This document shows, piece by piece, positions 34,621 to 47,800 of a stretch of DNA of 64,000 nt (position 1 is its first letter; the number at the start of each line of letters is the position of its first letter). This DNA comes from Bromus sterilis (taxonomy: Eukaryota; Streptophyta; Magnoliopsida; Poales; Poaceae): the NCBI GenBank assembly GCA_950022295.1, contig OX465601.1, forward strand, positions 170,565,501 to 170,629,500, read 5' to 3'. The notes under the pieces were generated by a model. The model worked only from the letters and a program-made list of their open reading frames with translations, searched no databases and was not told the DNA's origin. The position numbers and the translations under genes were made by a program.

Positions 34621-37600
34621 TTAGAGCATCTCCAACAGATGCTCTATACTAGCCTCCGCGCGCTAAAACCGGTCATATAACGCGCACGAGGTAAAATGCA
34701 ATGCTCCAGCAGACGCGCTAACCCAACGCACACTGTAAAAATAGCCCAGCGCGCTGGCCTCCGCGCTGGGTATTTGAGGCGCTCCCTCCATCGAGCTGGC
34801 TAAAAATCGATGCGAAGGCGCGAAGTCAACCACCAGAAAATTCTCACCGTGACGCGCTCATCCACTGCCCGCCGTCCGCGCCCCGCCCTGACGGCGGCGG
34901 CCGCCGCCCTAGCTCGCCGTCGCCCCCACTGGCCGCGCCCGGCCGCTACGAGCTCCGCCTGCCCCTCCCTCCCGACGGCCACCGCGAGCGCCGCCCGCCC
35001 CTTCCTCCCGACGGGCACCGCGAGGCCAGCAGGCGCGACCAGCGCGGGCGCTGCCGGCGAGACTGTGTCCACGGGCGAGCGGCGTGGACGACCATGGGGG
35101 CGGGGCACGACCGCGGAGGCGGCCCGTCCACGGGCGAGCGACGCGGGCGAGGACGACCACGGGGGCGGGGCAGGGCTGGGCGCGGCCGCCCAGCCACGGC
35201 CACGGGCGCGGCCGCCACGGGCTGGGCACGACCGCGGTTCGGGCGGCTCGTACAGGCCACGGACGGGGCGGCGGCGGCAAGGCGAGGCCGCGGGTGGTGT
35301 AACACCCTCAGAATCAGTAACAGTAATCACTACAGTGATTCCACTGTTAGTGATCATTACTGTTGATGATCAAGCCTTGATCACCTTTGGTCATAGCCTT
35401 GTCGGATTACCACCCTGATAAAATTTTCAAATAAAGGTGGATTAGAATTTTGCTCCAAGGAAATTGTGGGTGAATGATAACCATCTTGCAATTACCTAAA
35501 CCAAGTCAACTCCTAGTCATTTGAATAATCACAAGTCAATGATAAATATGGAACCAATGTTGTGTGGTCATCAACATTGTTTTGGAAAGTGGAATGAAAA
35601 TGAAATCACAGTTAAACCAAATTGTGGAATCTATTTATGAATGCCTAGCAAACAGAGTGTCATGTTAAAATAGCAATGGTTGTTTTATTAAAAGTGGTAT
35701 AGTAATATAAAGGAATAATAAATGAAATAAAATAGCTTTAGGAAACTATTAAATTGCCATGGAATAAAATAAACAAGTGGGAAATTTTAAATGTACTAAA
35801 AATTGGTGAAACAATTTTATAAAATGCCTAATGATCAGTAGGCCATAATAAAAGTGAATTAGGGTTTTATTGTAATGTTTTAATAATGTAGATAAATAAA
35901 ACAGTAGCAAAATAATAGATTTTACCTCATATTAAATAATTTAGAAGTCTAAAGGATTTTATTTTTGTGCCAAACTTTTTGTGGCCTCTCTATACTGTTT
36001 ACCACAAAGAGTAAAAATGTTTTCAAAGATAACAAAATTCACATGCCACTTAAATAAAATGTAAATAGAAAAGAATAAATAAAGGAAACAAAAAAAAGGA
36101 AAACCCCGAACCCCGCCACTGGGCGAGGCCCACTCCCCTTCCCCCCAGCCTGGCCCACCCCGGGCCCAACCCTCCCCCTCCCCTGTTCCTCCCCTGTTCC
36201 CCTCTCCCCATCACGTCGACGGCACTGTGCCGCCATGGGCAGCTCGCCGAGCCGCCCCCACCCTCACCTGCCCCCGCCCTACCTGCCCCCTGGGGATAAG
36301 CTCGCCCCCTCTCTCTCCCATGGCCACCCCATGCCCACTCTTCCCCCTCGCCTCCCTGTCCTCACCCCACCCGAGCTCACCCGAGCTCCGCCGTGGGCGC
36401 CGCCGCGCATGCACGTGGCCAACGGCCCTGCCTCACCGCAACTTGGTGTCCAGCCGGTGGCCCGCCCTCGACTACGTCTCCACGCGCTGGGAATCGAGCC
36501 AGAACGCCTGGGAGAAGCTGTCGTCGTCTTCCCCCATTCCGCAACCGCCGCTCGCCGCCGACGAATTCCCGCCGCCCCGAGCCTTCCCCGAGCAGCTTGA
36601 GCTCACCTACAAGTTCCCGGTGAGCCTATCGTCCGACGCCAACTGTCCTCGTGCTCTCCCTTCCCCTCTAGTAGTCGACGCCATGGGAGCCGAGCTTGTC
36701 GCCGCCATGGAAGGCCGCGTGCTCGCTTCCGTGCTGCCCAGACCCTGCCGTTGACGCCGTCGCGTTCCTGACACTCCCAGGAACTTAACTCGCTAGCGCA
36801 TGCCCGAGCTAACACGCGGAAACTTCGTCGTCGTCTTCGTCGGATTTCGGCCGCCGCCTAGCTCGTCGTGGTCGTCGATGCCGACCACCCTACTACCTCC
36901 CGTTTGCCCCATCGTGTGCGCAGTAGTGCACTCGACCGAGCGTAGGTCTCGGCGCTCGTTTTGGTCGCCGGAATCTCCGACCCCGTGGGACGCCGCCGTG
37001 CTGAATGGCACCGGCGGTTCGCCGCCGGCGTGATGACGCGGCCTTCATTAGGCACTAATGACCTATTCTGTGACACTGACCCGTGGGCCCAAGGCCATTA
37101 GCATTAAGTTGATAATAAATAACTGTTAGATTAGATAACCCCTGTGACTTACATGTGGGCCAGCACCACTTAACCCCTCTGTTTATTTTAAATAACTGTT
37201 AATACAAATCTGTCTCAATGACAGCTGGGCCCTAGGCCATTAACTTAATCCCTGATGTTTTATTAAGTTAAATATAAACATGTGTCACTGACCAGTGGGC
37301 CCCATCCCTGTTTAATTAAGTTAAAATGATTTATTAGAAGTTCAGTGTATGACATGTGGGCCCTGGCTCTATTTAATTTTAATAAAACGAATTATTATCA
37401 CTAAGAGGCTGACATGTGAGACCCACTGGTCAGTAGGTCCCACTTGTCAGGTTTGACCTGGTCAGAACACTGTTCTGGATAATGTTTGATTTAAATAATA
37501 AAGAAAATTCAGAAAATGATTTAAATTGATTTAAAACTTTGAATTTGAATAACTTTTAAACCTTAACTCAGATCAAAAAACTTTATACATGAAAATTGAT

Positions 37601-40600
37601 CAGAAAAATATAACGAATACGGATACGCTATCCGTATGTCTACCACCCCCCTCTAACTTACCGAACATCGACATTCCCCCCCCTTCGGGCCGTCTGTCGA
37701 TAATTCCCGGTACCGATAAAAGTTGTCCGGATGAAAAACTTTTGTATACGAAAGTTACTCAGAACGGATCAACGGTTACAGATACGATACCCATATCCTC
37801 ACCACACCCCTCTAACATACCGATCATCGAACTGTTCCCCCTCCGGTGGCACTGTCCGATAGATTGCCCGATAACCGTTAAACTGTCCGGTACTGTTAGA
37901 GTGCCCGGATGAATTAATTCCGAACACGAATGTTGTTCGGAATAGATCAACTAACCCGGGTACACCACCCACACATGTGTCGGATGTCCACGACACCTCC
38001 GGCATGATATCTCCCCCCTCCGGACACCCTGTCCGATAGTCACCCGGAGCCGGTATTTCATCCCCGGATGAATTCCCGCTCCGAGCAACATGCATCGTAC
38101 TGCGTTAGAACCCCGTTTACAATTCATCTGTTATGTCTTGCATTTGTATTGCTATTATTGTTGTGTATTTGTTGTTTCTTCCCCCCCTTAATCTTCGGTA
38201 GACCCCGCTGCTGCCGTCAACTACATCGATGCCGAGTACGACTACTTCGTCGACGACCGTACCGCTACTGTCGAGCTTGCAGGCAAGCAGAGCCATTCTC
38301 TTCCCCAGATATCTCCTATCTTTCCGTACATTTCTTGCACTAGGCATTGTTACTGCTGCTGCTACGATTGCAATCCTATTCAATTGCATAGCCTGATTTT
38401 GTCGCCCCTTGATGTACCTTCCTTTAATCCTATGCTGCCTATTATTACTTATGTATTATTCAGCAGTAAACCCTGCGCATTGTTAGCTAGGTTTAGAATA
38501 GAGGGTCGTGATCACTTTGGGAGTGATCGCGGGAATAATATATTACAACTGCAACAGGTACGGATCAATGCAGACACCCTAGGGAACCTACAACGACGAG
38601 ACTCTGCCGAGTCGCTTCGAGTTTGACATACGAGTGGAATGGACTCGTATTTCACTCTCGTCGGCTCAGTAGCGTAGCATCACCGGGATGATATGAGGTT
38701 TACCTCTTTAGTTCATTCCGCTGATGTCTCAGTCGAGCCAGCTCAAGTGTACCATCGAGGGTGATTCCTCCTGGTTTCACTTAACGGTAGGGACTCGAAC
38801 CAACTGGTGTCCTTAAAGGTAAGAAGTCGGGCGACCCCACGGTGCCCGCGAGAGGTATTGCGACGGGACGACAGGGAGGGTACGACCAGTGTACCGGTGT
38901 GCTTGGCCCCTGATCGTTGGCCGCGAGAGTTACCAAACCACGAAAGTCGAGCTCCTCCAGGAGCACACGCGAGACAAGGTAAGGAGACGGTTCACCTTGT
39001 TGGTAACCGCAGTGACTTGGTGGGACGACGGGGCAGGCACCGATGTACTGGTGGTCCTGACTGCTGTCGTTGTCCGCGGGTCGGTTAAGTCGAGGCAACG
39101 ATAACGATTGTCACGCAGGTTAATTAAAATGCTAAATGGTTCAGTGAATGTCTTGAGTTGGCTATATGCCATGTACGCACTACCTACCCGTGGGAATTAC
39201 GAGTTTATGGGCTCCTCTGCTTCGTAGTGTCGTCCGAGGACTCTTCAGACGTCGGCAGTACCGCGGGCTGATTGCCGGGAAGTGCGCTGTCTTTTTTGCT
39301 CGAGCTGTGTTGTTTTGTTACGGCTTCCCGGCCACCCACGCACCGTGCAGGAGTACGTCAGGGTTGGGGTCCAAGGCCCTGAGTACTTAGGATTTAGACC
39401 GGCGGATGGCCTCTCTGTTGAGTTTGAAATATGGGCTATGAAGTGTCGGATAGCCTCGGTGGAGCGTTCCCTAACAAGGTTCCCGCCACCCTGGAGATCC
39501 GTGCGTGTAGCGTAACACAAGTGCACCCCTGCAGGGAAGATTAATCTATTCGAACAGCCGTGTCCACGGTAACAGGACGCTTTATGCTGAAGCTGGATCT
39601 TACCACTAGAAACTATTATTATTAAACTGTATGGTTCCGGGTTTTCTTCCTCACGGGGATGTCGAGGAGGTGAACTCGGAGGCATTGCTAATTATTACAA
39701 CTTATTATTATACAATGCTGCAGCAACTTCTGCTGCATTGTTACTTTATGCTTTATATAAACTGTTGGTTGATTCTTACCCCATGCTGCAAGACATCGTC
39801 AGAAGTTGCTAGTCTTCGTTAGGCCTAGCTTCTTACCCTTGCTCTGAATTTCTGTCTTTCAGTCCACTATATACAACCTCTTCTATCCGTTGAAATAATG
39901 CATATTGCTTAGTAGCGGACGTAAGACTCGCGGGTATACTAGATACTCACCTGCTTTATTTCCTTTACTGTTTTGCCTGATCGGCCGTTGCAGTCGACGT
40001 TGGAGTCCAGGAGCAGGAGATCCCCGATGTCAACCACCGCAACGTGAAGATCCCCGATGCTTTCTACGACGTCGAGTTCCCCGTTGACCAGGAGTATCTT
40101 GGAGGTTCCCAGGCAGGAGGCCTCGCCTTTTCGATCGTTGTTGCTATTTGTGCTAGCCTTCTTAAGGCAAACTTGTATCCTTGTGTCTGTACTCATATAC
40201 TATTGCTTCCGCTGACTTTGTGCTCTCGAGCTGTTGTATTCGAGCCCTCGTGGCCCCTGGCTTGTATTAAACAGCTTGTATTATTTTATTTGTAGAGTTG
40301 TGTTGTGATATCTCATCGTGAGTCCCTAATCTCGATCGTGTACCTTGCGTGTATGATTACTGTACACGGCTTGATTTTGGGCGCGTCACAGGCGGGGCGG
40401 CGGGGCAAGGCGAGGCCGCGAGCGGGGCGGTGAGGCGAGGCCGCAGGCGGGGTGCCGAGGCAGGGGCGAGGCGAGGCCGTGGGCCATGGTCTGGCCATAG
40501 TCCACGCATGGTCTGGGCATGGTCTGTGCTTTATTTTAGCGCGTTTGCTAAACCGTAATACATAGACATTGTTTTTTAGGTATCTGTAAAAGCAAATTTT

Positions 40601-40684
40601 ATCTCCACGCACAAACATGTTGCAGCGCGCTGCAAACTTGTTTTACAGCGTCAAAACATAGCTCCTCTGTTGGAGATGCTCTTA
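34621..40684. mobile_element. Harbinger-type element with GC-rich core, split by solo LTR 3
   Basis: The ends are GAGCATCTCCAACAG (34624) and its inverted copy ending GCTC (40681), flanked by TTA at 34621-34623 and 40682-40684. Terminal sequence and TTA duplications fit PIF/Harbinger. Without the 5.1 kb LTR it is about 960 bp, too small for a transposase. Its core (34800-35297 and 40391-40500) is very GC-rich with low-complexity Pro/Arg/Ala ORFs, which I do not call as genes. Confidence 0.78.
35293..40395 (+). mobile_element. Solo LTR 3 (TGTNACA type)
   Basis: The LTR is 35298-40390 (5093 bp), TGTAACACCCTC to GGGCGCGTCACA. Flanks GGTGG and GGCGG differ by one transition and probably represent the 5 bp duplication. 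It shares internal blocks with LTR 2 (TTTACTGTTTTGCCTGATCG at 39963-39982 and reversed at 27080-27100) and with LTR 1 (CCCCTGCAGGG near 39527). A C-rich leader-like region lies at 36100-37030. There are no pol or gag genes and no second LTR. Confidence 0.78.
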
Positions 40685-41603
40685 CTATTTGATTGGACAT
40701 CACGCAACCCTTTAAAGGCCAGTGATAGGCGCCGGTCGACCGGCGCTAGCTAGGCGTCGGTCAGACCGCAGCCGTCCGATCTTCACGATTTAACGGTTCA
40801 GATTTGCGCGTACCCCTTCGTTTTGACTGCAACATTTGCGGTACCTTCGCAACATTTTGCGGTATATTTGCAACATTTTCGGTATATGGATGCAACATTT
40901 TTTATTCTTGGCGTTGTTTGCAAAAAAAAATTATGGTAACAAATTTTAATCGCTGGCGATAGCATTTTTTACTATCGATTGCAACTTTTTTGGTATATGG
41001 ATGCAACAAAAAATTATTGTGTGCATTTTTTTTCACTGTTGCAACAAAAAATCTAATAAAAAATTACGTATCATATTACCATCAATTCGTTGCAGCAAAT
41101 TTAATCTACGTTTGTAGCTTTTTTTATAATGGTTGCAACAAAATTCGGGACCCATCATCACCGATCACACTTCATTTTTTTTGTTGTAGCAAAAATCATT
41201 AGTAACTTTTTCATATCATGCTACCAAATGATTGCGCTTAGCACTAAAATAATATTAAATACATCCGTTTAGCAAAAAGTAATATAGATCAATATAATAA
41301 TATTAGCATAATAATAGTTCACCTGAGAAAGGAAAGGAAAACGCGGCTCATTTCAAACTGCCGTAATTTAAAGCAAACCAGTGGTGCGATCTGCAAGAAT
41401 CCCTCTTCGCGACCTCGTCTCCTTCTTCCCGTCGTTTCTTCTCCCCGGACGAAAAGAACAAGGTCAAAGAAAAAGAAAAAGAGGGGGAAAAAAGCGCGCA
41501 TACGGGAACGCGTGACCCCCGATCTCGAGCGGGGTTCACCGGAGGTTTCCCGAGATCTCCAGCGGGTTCCTCCAGTGTCGGGTCTGGCGCCGCAGAGGGC
41601 AGA
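40685..41603 (+). promoter_or_regulatory. Upstream region and probable 5' UTR of the P4-ATPase gene
   Basis: From 40685 to about 41220 lies GCAACA-rich sequence with a palindromic GGCGCCGGTCGACCGGCGC (about 40728), probably transposon debris. From about 41340 a C/T- and then GC-rich stretch resembles a plant 5' leader reaching the ATG at 41604. No clear TATA box is identified. Confidence 0.45.
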
Positions 41604-41828
41604 ATGAGCTCGCGGATAAAGGAGATGGTGCGGGTGGCCACTGCACGGCTGGGCGGCGAGCCGTCGCCGCGGGCGCGACCTTCTCAGCCCGGACGCGCGG
41701 AGTCGTCCAGGACGGCACGGCTCGGCGGCGGGGGCGGCAGCCTCCGGCGGCAGCCTCAACCGCAGGCGCCCACCGTGCGCACCATCTACTGCAACGACCG
41801 CGAGGCCAACGCGCCCGTCGCATACAAG
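41604..41828 (+). CDS. ALA3: ALA3-like exon 1
   Basis: 75 codons from the ATG to the AAG|GTAAAG donor. Residues 1-50 are a variable basic, Gly/Arg-rich N-terminus; the conserved part begins at QAPTVRTIYCNDREAN. GC content is much higher than in later exons, a common trait of first exons in grasses. An in-frame Met at codon 7 is an alternative start. Confidence 0.85.
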
Positions 41829-44800
41829 GTAAAGGCCCGGCTTTCCTCTGATTCGGTTGATTCGTCTCGAAGCGTAGGGCTCTACGTGCCTAGATCTCGT
41901 CACCACCGGTGTGCACCGTGTTCTGTCGGTTGGGTTGGAGATATCCATTTGGTACAATGAGCTAGTAGACTAGTATAGTCTGTTACTCTGTTTAGGCTTA
42001 CATAGTCATGAATACTGATTATTCCACGAGAAAGTCACTTAGGGTCTGTTTGTCCTCGAGAGCTACATTTCCAGTGGAGCTGGTCTGATTGTTTGAATTA
42101 CTAGCGACTTAGATTGCTATGGCAGCAATACAACATAGATGCTGCTGGCGTTTAGGCTTTAATAGCTCAGATGCATAGGCTTATATTCTATTCATCCATG
42201 CACTTAACCGCACCTCTGTGTGATGCTTGTTGTGTCGGTTACTGAACTTTTTTCCACATAGTTCAAAAAGGCCCTAGCGTTAATTGTGCGTCTTGCCACC
42301 GCCTTGTGCTTTTCTAACCAAAGCACATGCTTATGCACAATTATGAGCAGATTAAGCGCTAGGCATTTGCTATTGCCTAGGCTCGTGCTTAACTATGGTT
42401 TCCAGTCAGATGCTTAGGGCAGCCAACTCACCTCTTGATGGCATCAAGCTGAAGCAACCTATCTAATACTCCATTTTATGCCATAGAATAATTGGAAACT
42501 CTTACTACTTGCCACTTGACAGTATTTTATTATCTTAACCATAATTTATCTGAACCCTGCAAGACTGTTGCACTAGTGTAAGTAGATGCTTTCATAAATT
42601 TTCACTGACACCACACCTTTCCCGTACATGCCAGTGTAAATGAATGAATATATCCGGGATCGATACTGTAAAGATCAAGCATCAGTTCTCATTTTATCAA
42701 CACCTTCTAGTTTGTTTGACCATGCAATCAACTCTTTTTGTTTAGTTTCACAGTTTGCCATGTGTAGTGTATCAAATCATCACTTTTGTAATTCGAATGC
42801 CAGAGTCCCACCTTTTTTTTAATAATTCGCAAATGCTATTTCTTTAAACATTCTCGTTGTTCATTTCCAGGGAAATTCTGTGGCGACTACAAAGTACAAC
42901 GTCTTGACATTTCTACCTAAAGGATTGTTTGAACAGGTATTGATACATTGTTTTTTTGTTTGTTGCATATTCTATCGATAGGGTTTGTCATCTTTTAAAG
43001 TGAATTTTGCCTTTGTTATTTTTTGCCTTGACGCAACACTAAATTATCAACTTGTTTTTTGTTGTTGAGAAAAAGCAAAAGCTTGTGTGTTGTATTGAAA
43101 GGTACGAGTAAGGTTATTTACAAACGCAAGTTGGCACAACAAAATCAGAATAGCAAACACGCATGGCAAAATAAATGAACATCCCAACCCTCAAGCCTGC
43201 AGGTAACTAGCTTGATGGTGCCGTTCTTACCCATGCATGACCCTCTACTAAGGGCTTGGATGTCGAGCCCAAACTAGGCCTTGGATGAGTTAGTTTTGTT
43301 GTACAAAAGCCATCGAAGACGCAACACCGTGCTCATGCTTCAAGGTGAGGAGTCCAAGGCTCTATCAAGCTCGAGTGGATGACATGCATTACTCTAATTG
43401 ACCAATTTTTTTTCACCACTGGCCTAGTGCACGACGATTCTCGTTGCACTGCTCGATGATCTTTCTTTGTGGTGTGAGAAAAAATAACACACCACCACTG
43501 TTTTCGGGTCGGCTAACATGCTGGGTCCCACTTACTGGTGGCGTGTCCTTTGTCTGTCACACCACCGATAAGCCTATATTGGTGGCATACGAAATGTTCC
43601 CACGCCACCACTATTTTGGGAAAATAGCTGTGGCGTGGATAAAAAGCAACACACCACTAATTATTGTCTTGTGTAGCCATTTCTGCACTAGTGTTAGAAG
43701 CATGCAGAAGTAGAGAGGAGCCGGGGTCGAACATAGACTCCTGTTATTTCTAAAGATGTTGCTTGTATTGTTGCTCTAAGGTCTATATATAGTACATGGC
43801 AAGTCAGTGGCTAAACCAACCGACAATGCAACTCTAGTAGCTGCTTGCGCATGCAAAATTCAAATTGACAACTGGGTACTAGCCGTCTACCTGCATACAT
43901 CTTACTAAGGAAGGTTAGCCGATTTGTACCAATACTACCTAATAAAGAAATAAGGGCACAAGGATTACAACTAGCAACTACAACATTGTCGGTGTAAAGG
44001 GAGACAATAGGAATTTGCTTACATGATTGAATCTGCTGGAGGAAGCCGAAGTCCAGGGCTCGGTGAACAAAGCGGCAAAGGTATTCCATGGTCAGCCCAA
44101 AGCCAAAGCCTGACCCACATCGCCACTATCCCCCCCCCCCCCCCCCCCCCCTACCTAAGTTCACGACATCAACCCAAGGATAAGCTCCACCGTAAAATCC
44201 CTTGACATCCTGCATGCACTGTTAGATCATATGATTTTGATATTTGACAAAGCACTGAGGTCCATCATCCTGTCACATATTGTAAGCTGTATTTTAAGCA
44301 ACATAGTTCTGGCAGTCTCATAATTTTGTAAAGCTTGTAATGGGTATTTCACAATGAGCTTTATATGCTATAATTGTTGAATCAAGTAATGCTTGTTATA
44401 AATACAATGGATGTTCCCGTACTGAACAAAGCAGCTTTGCAGCGGCAGCTGCAACATCAATTTTAGTGTTTCATAACTGTACTGTATTATTTGATAGCAA
44501 TATGACATAGGAACCTTTTGTAACTTTTGTTTTGCTTTGACAGTTCAGGCGGGTGGCAAATCTTTACTTTCTCATGATTTCAATCTTGTCAACTACACCA
44601 ATTAGGTATCTCTGTGTGTGTGTGTGTACCTATGTTAGCTATGGAATTCTGTAGTTGCAGCTCACACTTCTGAGCATAGCAAGCCCATGACTCGATCATC
44701 CTTTGCTTCTCTTTAGCTTTACTTCTAACAATCTTAACATCATAAGTTCTTGTTTTTTTGCAGTCCAGTCCACCCCGTCACCAACGTGGTTCCCCTTAGT

Positions 44801-47800
44801 CTAGTGCTTTTGGTGTCTCTCATCAAGGAAGCTTTTGAGGATTGGGTTAGTATATTGTCAGCTGCTACACTATTTTATTGTGCTATTCGTAACGAGGATA
44901 TCTGAGGCCCTTTCCTTTTTGTTTCCTGTTCTTAATACAGAAACGTTTCCAGAATGATATGTCAATCAATAATGCGCACGTCGATGTATTGCAAGGTCAA
45001 AAATGGGAAAGTAGTCCATGGAAAAGACTACAGGTTGGAGATATTGTGAGGGTAAGGTCTTAAGTTTCCCTTATATTAGCTTTTTGATCCATTGGTCTGT
45101 TGCTTTCTAACATTAATACTCATTTTTTATGTCTAACTTTGAATATTAATTTTACCATCAAAATGTGAGTTTTATGCCACAAAAAGTATGTCATTAGATG
45201 CATATTTCAAAGAACTTTCTGATGATATATTTTTAGTGACATATAACTCATATTTTGTTGACTGAAATTATAAGTCAAAGTTTGACACGAAAAATGGAGT
45301 GGCCTTGTATAAGGAAATGGAGGGAGTACACTTGATCTTTTGTCATATCTTTAGTTGAATCTTGAGCTCGAAATACATAAGAAAGAAAAAACTAATAGTG
45401 ACGGGCACTTTTTAGAGCAGATCAAGCAAGACAGTTATTTCCCTGCTGATTTGCTCTTCCTATCGAGTACGAACGCTGATGGTGTCTGCTACATAGAGGT
45501 TAATAAATTCACGCTTAAATGTTCCATTATTTTACTCAAATTGGATGTATTACATGAACTTCAGAGAAAACTTTCTTTTAATTGATGTGTGTTATGTACA
45601 TTTATTTATATTAGACAGCAAATCTTGATGGGGAGACCAACCTGAAAATAAGGAAGGCTTTGGAGAAAACGTGGGATTATGTTCTTCCTGAAAAGGCTTC
45701 TGAATTCAAAGGTTATTCATGTATTTGTTTTTGTTTCATCTCAAGGACACCCTTTTCCGTAGTTGGTGGAAATGAAGCTTTCTACTTCCTCTGAACTTCG
45801 CATAAGCATTTTGCTTGATAGTAACTTCACATAAGGATTCTACCTTTTCTGAACTTCACATTCTCTGTTTGTTGTATGGCTTACAGGTGAAGTACAGTGT
45901 GAACAGCCAAACAATTCGCTTTACACATTTACCGGGAATCTTATTGTGGACAAGCAAACTATACCAATTTCACCAAACCAAATACTTCTAAGGGTAAGTT
46001 CTATTCACGCTGTGTTTTCTTTTCTCGTTTCTTATTGAGAAAATTGGAACCATTCCATTGCAAAGTTGCCATCATGAAAAATGTGACTAACTGTTAGAAT
46101 GACATGTGGGCCTGTTGCCCGAGAAAAAGACATGTGGGTCCAGGTCCGACATGTCAATTAGACATGATGGCATCTTTCAAACTTACCAACTTTGAGTGGC
46201 ATGATTCAGAATTTCCCTTTTGGGCTTGTTTGGATGAGATTTGTAGGTATTTGTTACCAAAACCTTCCAATTAAAGTCCCCATATCCAAACAGGCCTTCA
46301 TTATTTGATTACAAGATTATTCACTTGCCACGTTGTTTACAGGTTATAAATATCTATCAGGTCAAAAACAATGTCACCATCAATGCCTTCACTCACATCC
46401 TTCTCACTTTAACCACAAACATGAAACATCCTCTGTTGTCCATATTCAAATGACATCATTGGAATTCATCAGTAACCAATAATTGTGTAATGAGATATTT
46501 ATTATGACTGCAAACGAGAATATTGTCTATACAAGTATTTCAGTTAGAAAAATTTGAATTTTTCAACCATCACACAAACAACTTCTCACTTCTCCAGCCT
46601 CAAATGTTGGGCAATCAGATACTTGGTTTAACCAGTTTTTTTTTTAAATTGGTCAAGAAATATTTCTGAGACCGTGAGAAGTAAAAAAAAGAATTTCTTA
46701 TTAGTTACCATCACAGAAAGTGAGAGACCTGCAATGCTCCAAGGTGGAAGTTGCCTAGATGTATGGGCTTTTGTGAGTATTTTGCCGTGTGACCATATTT
46801 GCACCCATGCTAAGGTACTTGCACTGGAGGGCTAGGCTAAGTTGGATGCTTGGTGACATGAATTCCTTCCCTTCTAACCACCTCTTATGCACCTCCTGCT
46901 TTGGAAGATGCTCTAATGTTTTTCTTCATTTCAGAGTTTTCATTCATCAGACTGAACTGTTCCTTGCACAGCACTCAATTCTCTCTATGTATGTTTGTGC
47001 CTGTGCAGGAAACCATAACTTCACACTACCTTTTTTCTGCAGGGATGCAGCCTTCGTAATACTGAGCACATTGTTGCAGTTGTCATATTCACGGGCCACG
47101 AGACAAAAGTATGGGCTATTTTGTGTTTCATATGTATTCAACTTGTTGTTATTTTCTTCTTGTTTTGTTATTTACTGCAGTGGAACACTATTGCAGGTTA
47201 TGATGAATTCGATGAATGTTCCCTCTAAAAGAAGTTCATTGGAGAAAAAGCTAGACAAGCTTATACTAGCTCTGTTTGCAACCCTCTTTACGATGTGTGT
47301 CATTGGTGCTATTGGAAGGTCAGTTTTTTTTTCCTTATTCAGTTAATTTATTTGTCATGTCTATTCTGTACAATTGGTTTACATTATTAAAATTAGCAAT
47401 ACCGGTTAGGTCTATGTTATGGAGGCTTACACTTGCATAATTCTTTTTCCCGAGCTTCTCAGTTAACATGCAGAACAATTTTGAAATATGGTTTTGAAAG
47501 TTATGTCAGGAGCTGTCAGAGTTTATTGTGTGTGTGCGCGCGCGCGTGTGTGTGGAGGGGGGGGGGGTTCTTTATTGTTTTAGTTCTTAGTGGTTTTGTT
47601 TGGCATAAGAGGGTTACAAATAAACACATGACTTAAGTATATGGAAGGGGGTGGGGGTAAGGATGCAAGTGGGGACGGATTGTCTGCGATCCCACTTACC
47701 TGCCCCACAACTCTTGTGGCCGTTGCGGTCAACCTGCAGGACGCGAGCTAAGTTCAACGAAATTCAGCGCATATGCGGGCTTGCGGCTCATGGGCCCTGC

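Noticed and set aside
34810..35418. 202-codon plus-strand ORF and its antisense partners
   Set aside because: Extreme GC content opens several frames at once; it runs across the LTR 3 junction at 35298, so it cannot be a conserved gene.
36227..36754. 175-codon ORF in solo LTR 3
   Set aside because: Pro/Ser/Arg-rich leader-type sequence with overlapping alternatives; no recognisable domain.
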